A stretch of 64,000 bases of DNA from Candidatus Gastranaerophilales bacterium (GCA_900770525.1 CAAHDT010000017.1:1-64000); one strand, 5' to 3'; positions 42,173 to 51,890 are shown, counted from the first letter of the stretch. A program made the numbers and translations. Notes: generated by a model not told the origin, from the letters alone.

Positions 42173-43618
42173 ATGGAAAACAGTTTAAGAGATAAATATG
42201 AAGTAGTTATTGGCTTAGAAGTTCATGCTCAGCTAAAAACTAAATCAAAAATATTTGCTCCTGACGGAACAGAATTCGGGAAAGAACCAAATTCAGAAAC
42301 AAGCCCTATTACATTAGGTATGCCTGGAGTATTACCTGTATTAAACAAAGAAGCAGTTAATATGGGGATTTTAACAGGTTTGGCATTACATTGTACAATT
42401 CCGCCTAGATGCAAATTTGACAGAAAACAATATTTTTATCCTGACTTGCCAAAAGGTTATCAAATTTCTCAGTATGATGAACCTATTTGTGTTGGCGGAT
42501 ATTTAGATATTCAAGGTAAAAGAATTGGTATCACAAGAGCTCACTTAGAAGAAGATGCCGGAAAACTTGTTCACGCAGGAGCTGATGGAATCGCAGGCTC
42601 AAGCTATTCACTTGTAGATTTAAACCGTGCCGGAACTCCGCTTTTGGAAATCGTTTCTGAACCTGATATGAGAAGTTCAGATGAAGCAAGAGCTTATATG
42701 GAAGAACTTCGTAATATTGTAAGATATATCGGAGTTTGTGACGGAAACTTGGAAGAAGGCTCTATGAGATGTGACGCAAACATTTCTATTATGCCTAAAG
42801 GTTCTAAAGAATTTGGAACACGTGCCGAAATTAAAAACGTAAACAGTTTTTCAGCACTACAAAGAGCTATCGAATACGAAATTGATCGTCAAATTGAAAT
42901 CGTTGAAGAAGGCGGAAAAGTTGTTCAAGAAACAAGACTTTGGGATGATAATTCAAGAGAAACTCGTTCAATGAGAGGTAAAGAAGATGCTCACGACTAC
43001 AGATACTTCCCAGAACCAGACTTAATGCCTCTTGCAATTTCAAGAGAATGGGTTGAAGAAATTCGTGCAAAAATGCCTGAACTTCCTGCTCAAAAAAGAG
43101 AAAGATACCAAAGTATCGGTTTGAGTGAATATGATGCAGGTATTATCGTTGAACAAATGAGTCTAGCATTATTCTTTGATAAGGTTTTGGAATTAGGTGC
43201 TAATCCTAAGACTGCAGTAAACTTTATTATGGGCGAAATTTCCGCATATTTAAAAGAAACAAAACTTGATATTACAGAAACTAAATTAACACCGGAAAAC
43301 TTGAACGAATTAATTTCTTTAATTGAAAAGAATACTATTTCAAATAATATCGGGAAACAAATTATTATCGATATGTTGAAAGAAGGAACTTCTGCAAAAG
43401 AAATCGTTGAAAAGAAGGGGTTAAGCCAAATAACAGATACTTCAGCAATCAAAGAAATTTGTGAAAAAGTTGTTGAAGAAAATCCTAAAGAAGTTGAATC
43501 ATATAAGGGCGGAAAAGTTCAGTTGCTAGGCTTCTTTGTTGGACAAGTTATGAAACAAAGCAAGGGCAGAGCAAACCCTAAAGTAGTTAACCAGTTATTA
43601 AAAGAAATTTTAGGTTAA
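42173..43618 (+). CDS. gatB: Asp-tRNA(Asn)/Glu-tRNA(Gln) amidotransferase subunit B
   Basis: Subunit of the GatCAB complex that amidates misacylated Glu-tRNA(Gln). Residues 11-25 EVVIGLEVHAQLKTK, KGYQISQYD, EEDAGKLVH and LVDLNRAGTPLLEIVSEPD are diagnostic; the C-terminal helical YqeY-like domain (about 330-480) is complete. 481 residues. SD AAGGAGAA. gatA and gatC are not adjacent. Confidence 0.96.
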   Translation: MENSLRDKYEVVIGLEVHAQLKTKSKIFAPDGTEFGKEPNSETSPITLGMPGVLPVLNKEAVNMGILTGLALHCTIPPRCKFDRKQYFYPDLPKGYQISQYDEPICVGGYLDIQGKRIGITRAHLEEDAGKLVHAGADGIAGSSYSLVDLNRAGTPLLEIVSEPDMRSSDEARAYMEELRNIVRYIGVCDGNLEEGSMRCDANISIMPKGSKEFGTRAEIKNVNSFSALQRAIEYEIDRQIEIVEEGGKVVQETRLWDDNSRETRSMRGKEDAHDYRYFPEPDLMPLAISREWVEEIRAKMPELPAQKRERYQSIGLSEYDAGIIVEQMSLALFFDKVLELGANPKTAVNFIMGEISAYLKETKLDITETKLTPENLNELISLIEKNTISNNIGKQIIIDMLKEGTSAKEIVEKKGLSQITDTSAIKEICEKVVEENPKEVESYKGGKVQLLGFFVGQVMKQSKGRANPKVVNQLLKEILG

Positions 43619-43631
43619 TCTGAGAATATTT

Positions 43632-43655
43632 AAGGCGGGATTTTCCCGCCTTTTT
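43632..43655 (+). terminator. Intrinsic terminator of gatB
   Basis: A 9-bp GC-rich stem AAGGCGGGA/TCCCGCCTT with TTT loop followed by TTTTT, 14 nt after the gatB stop codon. Confidence 0.9.
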
Positions 43656-43678
43656 AAGCTTTAATGAGGAAATAAGCA

Positions 43679-44734
43679 GTGTTTAAAACAGAAAAAAAAT
43701 CCAGTATGGAAACTGAAATTTTCGAACAACCGGAAATTTTAGGAAATTTATTAAAGACCCATGTAAATGACAACAACTATATATTGTTTGATATTCCGAC
43801 TGATATTGAAAAAATCGTCTTTGTTGCAAGCGGCTCATCCTATCATTGTGCTCGTTATGGAGCAGATTTATTCGGGAATCTTGCAAACATAGAAGCAAGA
43901 GCTATTTACTCCAGCGAATTTTTGCTTAAAGCTGCGGTTCCTCATGAAACTAATATTCTATACGTTTTTATAACCCAATCAGGGGAAACATCTGACACAA
44001 ATCAAGCACTTGTACGAGCAAAAGAACTTGGAATGAGGACATTGTGCATTACAAATAAAAAAGGTTCTACTATTTGGAACGCTTCTGATTTTCAAATTGA
44101 TTGCTGCGCCGGAGAAGAAAAAAGTATTGCTGCAACAAAATCACTCACAACTCAAATGATGTGTGTTACATTATTGGTACTTAAATACGCAGCTCACAAA
44201 GGAATTGATATTTCTCCATATATAGGTTATCTAAAACTTTTGCCGAGAAAACTAAAAGAAGCATTGGAAAAACAAAAAGAAATTAAAAAAATTGCACGAA
44301 AGCTTTCAAAATACAAAATAATAGTTATTACAGCGGATGGAATATCATATGCGGTTGCCAAGGAAGCTTCCCTAAAAATCAAAGAAACATCATATATTTG
44401 TACATTATCAAGTATTCTTGGAGAGTTTATGCATGGACATGTTGCGGTCTTAAACAACAAAGCTGCGCAAATTCATGTTTCCGTTGAAGAGCTAACCGAC
44501 ACTGCAGCAAAGAATTTGAATAAGATTAAAATAGAATACGATACACCATTATGCTTTATTGGGACAAAAAATGATAATGTTCAAGCTGATTATAATTTAG
44601 ATATAGACGTAGAAAGTTCTATCGTTAAATCATTCTGTTTAGTGGTAATGATTCAGCTATTGGCATTAGAAATCGCTCAAAACTTGAACAGAAATATTGA
44701 TAAACCGCATGGTTTACATAAAGTTGTAAAATAA
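43679..44734 (+). CDS. SIS-domain sugar isomerase, GlmS C-terminal-like
   Basis: Two SIS domains (about 40-170 and 200-340) like the isomerase half of glucosamine-6-phosphate synthase: METEIFEQPEIL near the start, ASGSSYHCARYGADL, TQSGETSDTNQAL, EKSIAATKSLTTQ. The glutaminase domain of GlmS is absent (351 residues against ~610). It could be a hexosamine-phosphate deaminase/isomerase for a modified amino sugar. GTG start with SD GAGGAA. First gene after the gatB terminator, leading into the surface-glycan genes. Confidence 0.8.
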   Translation: MFKTEKKSSMETEIFEQPEILGNLLKTHVNDNNYILFDIPTDIEKIVFVASGSSYHCARYGADLFGNLANIEARAIYSSEFLLKAAVPHETNILYVFITQSGETSDTNQALVRAKELGMRTLCITNKKGSTIWNASDFQIDCCAGEEKSIAATKSLTTQMMCVTLLVLKYAAHKGIDISPYIGYLKLLPRKLKEALEKQKEIKKIARKLSKYKIIVITADGISYAVAKEASLKIKETSYICTLSSILGEFMHGHVAVLNNKAAQIHVSVEELTDTAAKNLNKIKIEYDTPLCFIGTKNDNVQADYNLDIDVESSIVKSFCLVVMIQLLALEIAQNLNRNIDKPHGLHKVVK

Positions 44735-44754
44735 ATTGTAAAATTGTTAGGGAT

Positions 44755-46347
44755 ATGCTTAAACAAATAATAAATAAAATATCAAATAAAAAGATATTAT
44801 TACTTTCAATAATTATATTTATTCTGGCTTTTACATTGAGAATATGCGGTATAAGCTTGAAACAAGACATGTTTGTTGATGAAACGTTCACAACACAAAT
44901 TTCTAACTACAGCCAATATTATTCCGGCATAAGTGTTCCACTTGACGAAAACCAAATTATGACAGGGGAAGATATAAAACAAGAGGTTATGAGCTTAAAC
45001 CCGTCAATTAAAGATGTAATAAATGATGTTATATCGCTGCATCAATTTACAAGAGATACACCACACTCCAATTTGTATTATTCTTTGTATAGAATTTGGT
45101 TTTCCGGTTATGGAAAATTTGAGTTAAAAAAATTTATCACACACGGATGCACACTTAATCTTATATTTTTTGCATTTTCATTTTATTATATGTACAAACT
45201 CCTCAAACGATTGTTTGGGAAAGAAAGTTTTTTAGTGCCATTCGGGCTATTTTGTGCATATTTAAACACGGCATCAATATCAACTACATTATTTATTCGA
45301 GAGTATGCGCTACAGGAGTGCCTTTTCGTCGCATTAACATATTATGTAGTCAAATATTACGACTTTATCGGAAAAAACATTAGTGATTACGGAATAAAAG
45401 ATGTATTTAAACTTGCAACTATTATTTCTTTAACTTTTTTGAGCGGATATTATTCAACTGTTTTAATCCTCCTTTACGCAGGCTTATTGATATGGAGAGC
45501 AATTCGTCTTAAGGATTTAGATTTCTTAAGATTTTTATTTGCAACAGCAGTTGCAACAATTTACACAATATTTTTGTTATATCCTGGTGTAATAGCTGTT
45601 TTTACAAGCTATAGAACTGTTGAAACTGGAAATAAAATTCTCGGATTAAAAAATCTGCAAGAGTCCTTTTTATACGGACTTTTGATTACAATTAAATATT
45701 TTTATTGCATACCTATTATTATTTTGATTGCGTATTGGTTTAATAAAATCAGAAAGAACCACTTCGTAACAGAGATTCATCCGATATTTAAGAAAATATA
45801 TATATGTGCATTAATTTGGTTTGTGGCAATAATATTTATTGCAATTTATAAACTTTTGCGTTATGTAATGCCGATTACGCCAATTCTAATGCTTATATTC
45901 CCATATATTGCGAGCTTTTTACATAAAAAGAAGTCATACGTTACAGTTCTAATCTTTATTTATCTGACAAATTTATTCCTAGCTTTTTCAGGTTATATCG
46001 GGATAAATATAAGACGTTACGTACCATTTGCGGCTAAAATTGATTTTATAACAAACTATAACCACAACAATTTCTTATTTAAAAAAGATATCAACCTGCC
46101 TGTATTTATAATACAAGACGGATTACAAGGACCTACAGCATCCTATATATTTTTAGAGGACAAACAGAAATACTATATCACGAATGAAACTCCCAAAATA
46201 TTTCCGTATAAACATTTTTATACAATTAGATATATTGTAGACTCATTTTCAAAACCGGCAGAACTAAGTCCGATTTATCAGAGAATTGGCGAGCCTAAAA
46301 AATGTGATGATTTTTATGTATGTGAAGAGTATGTTTTGAAGTATTAA
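44755..46347 (+). CDS. GT-C type (ArnT/PMT-like) membrane glycosyltransferase
   Basis: A polytopic protein of 530 residues with a first helix (about 16-32) followed by the acidic loop FVDETFT (about 40-46), the typical Asp-Glu catalytic site of GT-C enzymes using polyprenyl-phosphate sugars. About ten more hydrophobic segments and a C-terminal soluble region follow. It transfers a sugar outside the inner membrane. The SD GGGAT is close to ATG. The acceptor is unknown, perhaps lipid A, a glycan or pilin. Confidence 0.7.
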   Translation: MLKQIINKISNKKILLLSIIIFILAFTLRICGISLKQDMFVDETFTTQISNYSQYYSGISVPLDENQIMTGEDIKQEVMSLNPSIKDVINDVISLHQFTRDTPHSNLYYSLYRIWFSGYGKFELKKFITHGCTLNLIFFAFSFYYMYKLLKRLFGKESFLVPFGLFCAYLNTASISTTLFIREYALQECLFVALTYYVVKYYDFIGKNISDYGIKDVFKLATIISLTFLSGYYSTVLILLYAGLLIWRAIRLKDLDFLRFLFATAVATIYTIFLLYPGVIAVFTSYRTVETGNKILGLKNLQESFLYGLLITIKYFYCIPIIILIAYWFNKIRKNHFVTEIHPIFKKIYICALIWFVAIIFIAIYKLLRYVMPITPILMLIFPYIASFLHKKKSYVTVLIFIYLTNLFLAFSGYIGINIRRYVPFAAKIDFITNYNHNNFLFKKDINLPVFIIQDGLQGPTASYIFLEDKQKYYITNETPKIFPYKHFYTIRYIVDSFSKPAELSPIYQRIGEPKKCDDFYVCEEYVLKY

Positions 46348-46360
46348 AATACAAAAAAGT

Positions 46361-46606
46361 CTACAATTTAGTTGCGAATTCATTAATTTTGTCGAATGAG
46401 AAGAATTCAGCTATTGTAATATTTAGTCCGTTACATATTTTTAGGATAGTGTATGCACGCGGTTCTTTCATATTCCGCTCAATTTCGCTTAAACCACCTT
46501 TCGAAATACCACTTTGGTAAGCGAGCTGCTCAAGTGTCATTTTACGTTCTTTCCTTAGAGCAGCAATCCTTTCGCAAACAATTTTATTAAAATCCTGATT
46601 AATCAT
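46361..46606 (-). CDS. XRE-family transcriptional regulator
   Basis: An 81-residue protein with a helix-turn-helix at about 13-67 (LRKERKMTLEQLAYQSGISKGGLSEIE pattern). A DNA-binding repressor without extra domain. The inverted repeat TGTATC-N6-GATACA lies 10 nt upstream of its start and is probably its own operator. It is convergent with the GT-C gene and divergent from the glycosyltransferase operon starting at 46839, which it may control. Confidence 0.85.
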   Translation of the reverse strand: MINQDFNKIVCERIAALRKERKMTLEQLAYQSGISKGGLSEIERNMKEPRAYTILKICNGLNITIAEFFSFDKINEFATKL

Positions 46607-46616
46607 TTCAGTTTAC

Positions 46617-46634
46617 TGTATCGAAAAAGATACA
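46617..46634. promoter_or_regulatory. Candidate operator for the XRE regulator
   Basis: A perfect inverted repeat TGTATC-GAAAAA-GATACA, directly upstream of the regulator gene in the divergent promoter region. Confidence 0.45.
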
Positions 46635-46838
46635 ACAAGTCAATATTCAGAGAAATTATTTTTATAATTAACGTATGTTAATATAATGTTTGAAATATAT
46701 ATATTTCATGATACCCTATTCGTAGGGGATTACCAATTGTATAATAGCGTATTATCCAATATGTTTATTATATACCCCAAGAGAGTGATGTAGGGCTTAA
46801 TGTCAGAGGACATTTCTGCAAAAAATTGAAAGACGTAT
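46635..46838. other. Promoter region of the large glycosyltransferase operon
   Basis: No gene is seen. It contains an 18-bp perfect palindrome TGAAATATATATATTTCA (46691-46708), a 5-bp hairpin with TTCG loop (CCCTA-TTCG-TAGGG, near 46714-46727), a TATAAT at 46740-46745 that could start the glycan operon, and a 6-bp stem AATGTC-AGAG-GACATT (46799-46814) in the leader. Confidence 0.5.
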
Positions 46839-47876
46839 ATGTGTAAAATATCAATTATAATTCCAGTATATAATGTAGCAGAATATCTTAATGATGTTTT
46901 GAATTCTATCCTTGAACAAACTTTTGAGGATTTTGAAGTAATTTGTATTAATGATGGCTCTACAGATAATTCTCTTGAAATATTAGAAACATTTACCACA
47001 AAAGACCATCGTTTCAAAGTAATATCTCAACCAAATCAAGGTCAAGGAGTTGCAAGAAACAACGGGATTACACTCGCGAAAGGCGAATACCTAATGTTTG
47101 TAGATCCTGATGACTATATCGAAAAAAACTCTCTTGAAATAATTTATAACAAATTTCAAGAAACTAACGTTGACGTAATACAGTTCGACTACACACGAAT
47201 TAAAGAAGACGGTGAGCTTATAGAACCGATTTCTTTTTCTCAAAAAATAAAAAAAGAGTTTAAATATTCTATTAAGGATAATGAAACTTACGACTGGCAT
47301 GATATCAAAAAAAGAAGCTTGACCGGACTTTCATTAACAGGTTGGGATAAGGCTTATCGTACTGATTTTATAAAAAAGAATAATATAAAATTTGCTCCAA
47401 ATAAGTGTGGCGAAGATCATATCTTTTCAATCAGTGCAAACTTATTGGCAGAAAAAATCTTGTATATTGAAAAATCACTCTATTACTACAGAACAAGAAA
47501 AGATTCTGCGGTTAATAAAGCATCTGTTAATAACTTTTGTATATTTGAAAACATTAGCTTACTAAAAGAATTTCTAATTTCAAACAACTTGTACAAGGAG
47601 TTTGAAAAAGCATTTATCGACTACGAAACATCAGTTTTGAGTTGGCATTACGGGAACATTCCGCAAGACAAAGTTGATGAATACAAAAACAAAAGCAAAA
47701 AATTGTTATCGAAAAAGGATTACAAAGTATTTTTAGCAAAAGCAAAAGGAGATTTTTCTTTTTGGGAAAAACTTTTTTCATTGAAAAATTTAGTAAAAAA
47801 CAACACAAAAATCAAATGTGTCACAATTTTAGGATTAACATTTTCCATAAAATCAAGAAGAAAGGTTACGGTATAG
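46839..47876 (+). CDS. Glycosyltransferase family 2 protein
   Basis: GT-A fold: IIIPVYNVAEYL (5-16), INDGSTDNSLEI (about 35-46) and DPDDY (about 89-93; metal-binding motif). It ends with a basic tail NNTKIKCVTILGLTFSIK, a hydrophobic-basic module that recurs in other proteins of this locus. Cytoplasmic. First gene of the long rightward operon. Donor and acceptor are unknown. Confidence 0.88.
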   Translation: MCKISIIIPVYNVAEYLNDVLNSILEQTFEDFEVICINDGSTDNSLEILETFTTKDHRFKVISQPNQGQGVARNNGITLAKGEYLMFVDPDDYIEKNSLEIIYNKFQETNVDVIQFDYTRIKEDGELIEPISFSQKIKKEFKYSIKDNETYDWHDIKKRSLTGLSLTGWDKAYRTDFIKKNNIKFAPNKCGEDHIFSISANLLAEKILYIEKSLYYYRTRKDSAVNKASVNNFCIFENISLLKEFLISNNLYKEFEKAFIDYETSVLSWHYGNIPQDKVDEYKNKSKKLLSKKDYKVFLAKAKGDFSFWEKLFSLKNLVKNNTKIKCVTILGLTFSIKSRRKVTV

Positions 47877-47877
47877 A

Positions 47878-49182
47878 ATGGTGAATTTTAAACATTTAAG
47901 CTTTCTTCTTTCATGGATATTCCCTACTAAAAGGGATAGACAAATATTTAGAAACTTGTGCAATTCAATTGAAAACAGAAAATCAACAATAAAAGTTCAA
48001 GAGAATTACCAAAAAACACTAAAAAAACTTTCAAAAAATAACAAGCACAATGTTGTTTTTCTTGTAAATGAAATTTCTAAATGGAAATATCAATCTTTAT
48101 ATGATGCAATGAAAAACACTCAAAACTACAATCCAATTGTTGCTTTAACTATAGCGGATATTCAAAAAAATCTCGATATAGAAAATAAAAAGAATATCAT
48201 TGAAAACAACGAAAAATTCTTCAAAAACAAAGGAATTGAAACGGTAATAAAATATGATTTAAAAGGAAATAAAGCTCTATCATTAAACGCTTTGGAGCCG
48301 GATATAGTATTTTATCAGCAACCTTACAATTTACCAAAAATTCAATCACCTGAAGTTGTTTCAAAATTCGCAATTACAGGATATGTACCATATTATTTAC
48401 CGGATTACAAAAATTTGGAATTGGATTGCGAATGGGATTTTCATCATAAAGTATTCAGATTCTATGTTTTAAATGAAGAACTAAAACAGGAATATGAAAC
48501 ACATTTAAAAGCTATAAATGTGTTCAACGGAAATTTTAAGGCAGTTGGACACACAATGTTAGATTTGTTTGCACAAAAGCAAAACATTGAAAACAAAGGT
48601 TATGTTATTTATGCACCACATTGGTCAATAGCTCAAGCCGGAAATGAAAACAACATTAATATCTCTACGTTTGACCAAAACGGACTTGAGATTTTAGAAT
48701 TTGCGAAAAATCATCCTGAAATAAATTGGGCATTCAAACCTCATCCGACTTTAAAAACAGCATTAAAAAGAATCGGGTGGACGGATGAGTCTATTGAGAA
48801 TTATTACAATGAATGGGAGAAAATAGCATTAGTTTCGTACGATTCTGATTATGTAGATTTATTTTTATCTTCCAAAGCTATGATTACGGATTCCGGTTCT
48901 TTTTTACTGGAGTATTTTGTTACCGGCAAACCTTTAATCCACTTGATTTCTGATTCGGCAACCAATATGCCTTACAGCCAATTAAGTGAATATTTTAACT
49001 CTTTTTATCAGGCACATAACAATGAAGAGCTTAGTCAGTTTTTGGATGAAGTTATTATAAATAACAATGACTATAAGTTTGAAAATCGTAAAAAATTATT
49101 AGAAAAAACTAATTTTTCAAAAGAAAATGCAGCGCAAAATATACTCAAAGATTTGGATTGCATTTTCAAGGAGGCAGTATAA
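47878..49182 (+). CDS. CDP-glycerol glycerophosphotransferase (TagF)-like protein
   Basis: The C-terminal half resembles the GT-B-like teichoic-acid polymerase family: YVIYAPHWS (about 242-250), WAFKPHPTL (about 284-292), YVDLFLSSKAMITDSGSFLLEYFVTGKPLI is the conserved sensor of CDP-alditol binding (about 321-350, quoted here as pattern pieces). The N-terminal half is less typical. The TagD-like cytidylyltransferase two genes downstream would supply the CDP-activated donor. 434 residues; the ATG is 1 nt after the previous stop. Confidence 0.72.
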   Translation: MVNFKHLSFLLSWIFPTKRDRQIFRNLCNSIENRKSTIKVQENYQKTLKKLSKNNKHNVVFLVNEISKWKYQSLYDAMKNTQNYNPIVALTIADIQKNLDIENKKNIIENNEKFFKNKGIETVIKYDLKGNKALSLNALEPDIVFYQQPYNLPKIQSPEVVSKFAITGYVPYYLPDYKNLELDCEWDFHHKVFRFYVLNEELKQEYETHLKAINVFNGNFKAVGHTMLDLFAQKQNIENKGYVIYAPHWSIAQAGNENNINISTFDQNGLEILEFAKNHPEINWAFKPHPTLKTALKRIGWTDESIENYYNEWEKIALVSYDSDYVDLFLSSKAMITDSGSFLLEYFVTGKPLIHLISDSATNMPYSQLSEYFNSFYQAHNNEELSQFLDEVIINNNDYKFENRKKLLEKTNFSKENAAQNILKDLDCIFKEAV

Positions 49183-50273
49183 TGAAAATGTTTACAATAG
49201 GACCGGTTGAGTTATATCCGAGTACAAAGGAAGTTAGAAAAAACGGATTTGTTCACTTTAGGACCAAAGAGTTTGGAGAAATTGTTAAAAAATCTCTTAG
49301 TCGTTTGTCAAAATTGTTAGGTAATAATGAGCCAAATTCGTTGATATATTTTGCTGCAAGCGGAACCGCAATGATGGAGGCGACTGTTGAAAATTGTGTT
49401 TCTGATAAAGATAAGTGTCTTGTGATATGTGGCGGTTCTTTCGGAAAGCGTTTCGGTGAACTTCTTGATTATCATCATAAAAACTATGATTTAGTAAAGC
49501 TTAAATGGGACGAAGGGTTGACTGCAGAACATTTGAAACCTTATGAAAATAAAGATTATACGATGCTTTTTGTAAATTTACATGAAACCCATACCGGTCA
49601 ACTTTATGACATAAAAATGTTATCAGATTTTTGCAAAAGAAATAATATGATGCTTGTAGTAGATGCTATTTCAGCTTTTCTTGCAGATGAATATGATATG
49701 GAAAAATTTGGAATAGACTTGACGATCATAAGTTCCCAAAAAGGTTTATGCTTATCTCCAGGGATGTCATTTGTTTCATTCAGCAAAAGAATGCTTGAAA
49801 AAATTGAGAAGATGCCATTACCGCCGACAAAATATTTTGACTTCAAAGATTATTTAAGAAATATCCCAAGAGGTCAAACGCCTTATACTCCGCCGGTTTT
49901 GGTAATGTATGAGTTGCAAGATATGTTGAATGTTATTGACCAAGAAGGCGGGTTAAATTCTCGATTGGCTTTTGTAAAAGAAAAAGCAGAATATTTTAGA
50001 AAAAAAGTGAGAGAATTGGGGTTAACGATTCCAAATTACCCGTTGTCATATGCTCTGACTCCTTTATACTTTGAGGATGTAGATGCTTATGAAGTAATTC
50101 AGGTCTTGAAGGATAAGTTCCAAATCTTTGTTAATCCTTGCGGTGGTGATTTGGCGAGTCATTTGCTACGCGTATCGCATATTGGAAATACAACAATTGA
50201 AGATATTGATGATTTACTAGAAAAACTTATGTTGTCGATTAAGGAAGTAAAGAGTAGGGAGTTGGCTAAATGA
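49182..50273 (+). CDS. Class V aminotransferase
   Basis: PLP-dependent aminotransferase of the serine-glyoxylate / 2-aminoethylphosphonate-pyruvate group. It has MFTIGPVELYPS at the start, SGTAMMEATVEN (about 58-69), VVDAISAF (about 157-164) and the PLP Lys in SSQKGLCLSPG (K at about 180). ATG 49182 with SD GGAGG; it overlaps the previous stop (TAATG). Its neighbours (TagF-like, TagD-like) suggest it builds an amino-alcohol or amino-alditol headgroup that is then CDP-activated. The substrate is inferred only. Confidence 0.8.
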   Translation: MKMFTIGPVELYPSTKEVRKNGFVHFRTKEFGEIVKKSLSRLSKLLGNNEPNSLIYFAASGTAMMEATVENCVSDKDKCLVICGGSFGKRFGELLDYHHKNYDLVKLKWDEGLTAEHLKPYENKDYTMLFVNLHETHTGQLYDIKMLSDFCKRNNMMLVVDAISAFLADEYDMEKFGIDLTIISSQKGLCLSPGMSFVSFSKRMLEKIEKMPLPPTKYFDFKDYLRNIPRGQTPYTPPVLVMYELQDMLNVIDQEGGLNSRLAFVKEKAEYFRKKVRELGLTIPNYPLSYALTPLYFEDVDAYEVIQVLKDKFQIFVNPCGGDLASHLLRVSHIGNTTIEDIDDLLEKLMLSIKEVKSRELAK

Positions 50274-50752
50274 TAGGCAATAAAACAGTTGTGTATACAT
50301 CGGGAACTTTTGACATGTTGCATATTAATCATTTGAAAATGATTGAGTATGCAAGAGCATTAGGCGATATTTTAATTGTAGGTGTTAATACAGATGAACT
50401 TGTTGCAAGTTATAAGTCTACTCCAATTATCCCGTTCGAAGAGCGTATTGCACTTATGAAAGCTATTAAAGGACCCGATGTCGTAATCCCGCAGCGTTCA
50501 CTGGATCATACTGACAAAGTAAAAAAACTCAATTTCGATATATTTGTTGTTGGGGATGATTGGGTTGGTAAATATGATTATTTAAAAGCACAAGGTGTAG
50601 ATGTTGTTTATTTCCCTTATGGTGCAGGAATTAGTTCTTCAAGCTTGAAAAAGAAAATTTACAGCAACTACAAAAAACTGCAAGATAAGGCAAATAATCA
50701 TTTGCCACAAGATATTGATATTAAAAGGAAAAACTTGAAAGAAAATGAATAA
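50270..50752 (+). CDS. TagD-like cytidylyltransferase
   Basis: Nucleotidyl-transferase of the glycerol-3-phosphate cytidylyltransferase family: TSGTFDMLHINHLKMIEYA (about 10-28, with the HxxH-like active site altered to H17-x2-H20), PFEERIALMKAI (about 61-72) and the ISSSSLKKKI ending. It makes a CDP-alcohol from CTP and a phospho-alcohol. 160 residues. It overlaps its neighbours on both sides (4 and 8 nt), so it is translationally coupled to the aminotransferase and to the nucleotidyltransferase gene. Confidence 0.82.
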   Translation: MIGNKTVVYTSGTFDMLHINHLKMIEYARALGDILIVGVNTDELVASYKSTPIIPFEERIALMKAIKGPDVVIPQRSLDHTDKVKKLNFDIFVVGDDWVGKYDYLKAQGVDVVYFPYGAGISSSSLKKKIYSNYKKLQDKANNHLPQDIDIKRKNLKENE

Positions 50753-51890
50753 TCTTAATGATAAATTAAATGAATACGGAAATAATTTAATAGATAGTTA
50801 CAAACATAATCTGTTAACCGATAATGATTTAAAATTATTGGAGCTGATATTTAGTAATAATCCGACTCAAGAAGAATTGGACACATTCCTTAAGGATTAT
50901 GACATTGAAGTAGCCGGAGGCTATAAAGCGTTAATGTTATCTTATTTTATGAGAATGTATCCCGAGTTAAATTTTTCTAAGTATGAATCGCCTCGCTTGA
51001 AAGGGTTGTTCAATTTTTATAGATTTCAAAATATGAAACTTATGTCGTATTTTATTAAAATTGGTAAAATTTTTAACGAACATAACATTCCGATGCTTAT
51101 CTTAAAAGGCTTCGCTATGAAATATCTTCGCCAAGATTTGTCGAGAGCAATGGGTGATATTGATATTCTTGTTCCGGAGAATAAATATATTGAAGCAATT
51201 AAAATATGTAAAAAATTAGGTTATCGCTTGGATATTTTTGTTCATTCAATTGATATTCATGAGCCATCCTCTGATGCCGGAATAATGGATATACACAGAT
51301 ATATTGATATGAAAAACAACCATGCACGCTCTTTGAATAAATTTTTATTTAAGCGTTCTAAAAAAGCTAAATATAACGGGATTAATATTCTTGTTCCAAC
51401 AAATGAGGATTTATTCTTTTTGAGTCTGGTTAATTTGGCACTGAACTTGAAAGGGAAAACAAGTAACGCAAGCACTTTGTATGTGTTGTTTGATTGTAAA
51501 TATTTAATAAACCAACCGAATTTTGATTGGAATATAGTTATTAACAACATAAAACTTACCAAGACTCAGGATGAAATCGCTTTTGCAGTTAAGTTTATCA
51601 ATAATATTATTCCGAATTTAATTCCGCAACAGTTTGTGGAAAACAAACTTATAAAAAATTGTGTTAACAACTATTGTATAAACATTTTATATTCAGACAG
51701 ATATTTTGTTGCTTTGCAAAAACTTGCAAGAAGTACGAAGTTTAAAAAAGTTTCAAAACATGAGTTATCTTTAAGAAAATATCTTGAATTAAAGATGTTA
51801 TATAAGTTTGCAAAATTTGTCTATAAGACAAATTCACTATATATGAAAACACTTCTACTCACCAAAAGAGAAAGGGCAAATATAAAATGA
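50745..51890 (+). CDS. Uncharacterised nucleotidyltransferase (NTP_transf_5-like)
   Basis: A Pol-beta-type nucleotidyltransferase: LILKGFAMKYL (about 116-126) and SRAMGDIDILV (about 132-142), with the D-x-D metal ligands in GDIDIL. This family typically sits next to HPr-kinase-like and PqqD-like genes in lasso-peptide and related clusters, exactly as here. 381 residues. It overlaps the next gene by 4 nt (ATGA). The substrate is unknown: a peptide, sugar or phospholipid headgroup are all possible. Confidence 0.78.
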   Translation: MNNLNDKLNEYGNNLIDSYKHNLLTDNDLKLLELIFSNNPTQEELDTFLKDYDIEVAGGYKALMLSYFMRMYPELNFSKYESPRLKGLFNFYRFQNMKLMSYFIKIGKIFNEHNIPMLILKGFAMKYLRQDLSRAMGDIDILVPENKYIEAIKICKKLGYRLDIFVHSIDIHEPSSDAGIMDIHRYIDMKNNHARSLNKFLFKRSKKAKYNGINILVPTNEDLFFLSLVNLALNLKGKTSNASTLYVLFDCKYLINQPNFDWNIVINNIKLTKTQDEIAFAVKFINNIIPNLIPQQFVENKLIKNCVNNYCINILYSDRYFVALQKLARSTKFKKVSKHELSLRKYLELKMLYKFAKFVYKTNSLYMKTLLLTKRERANIK

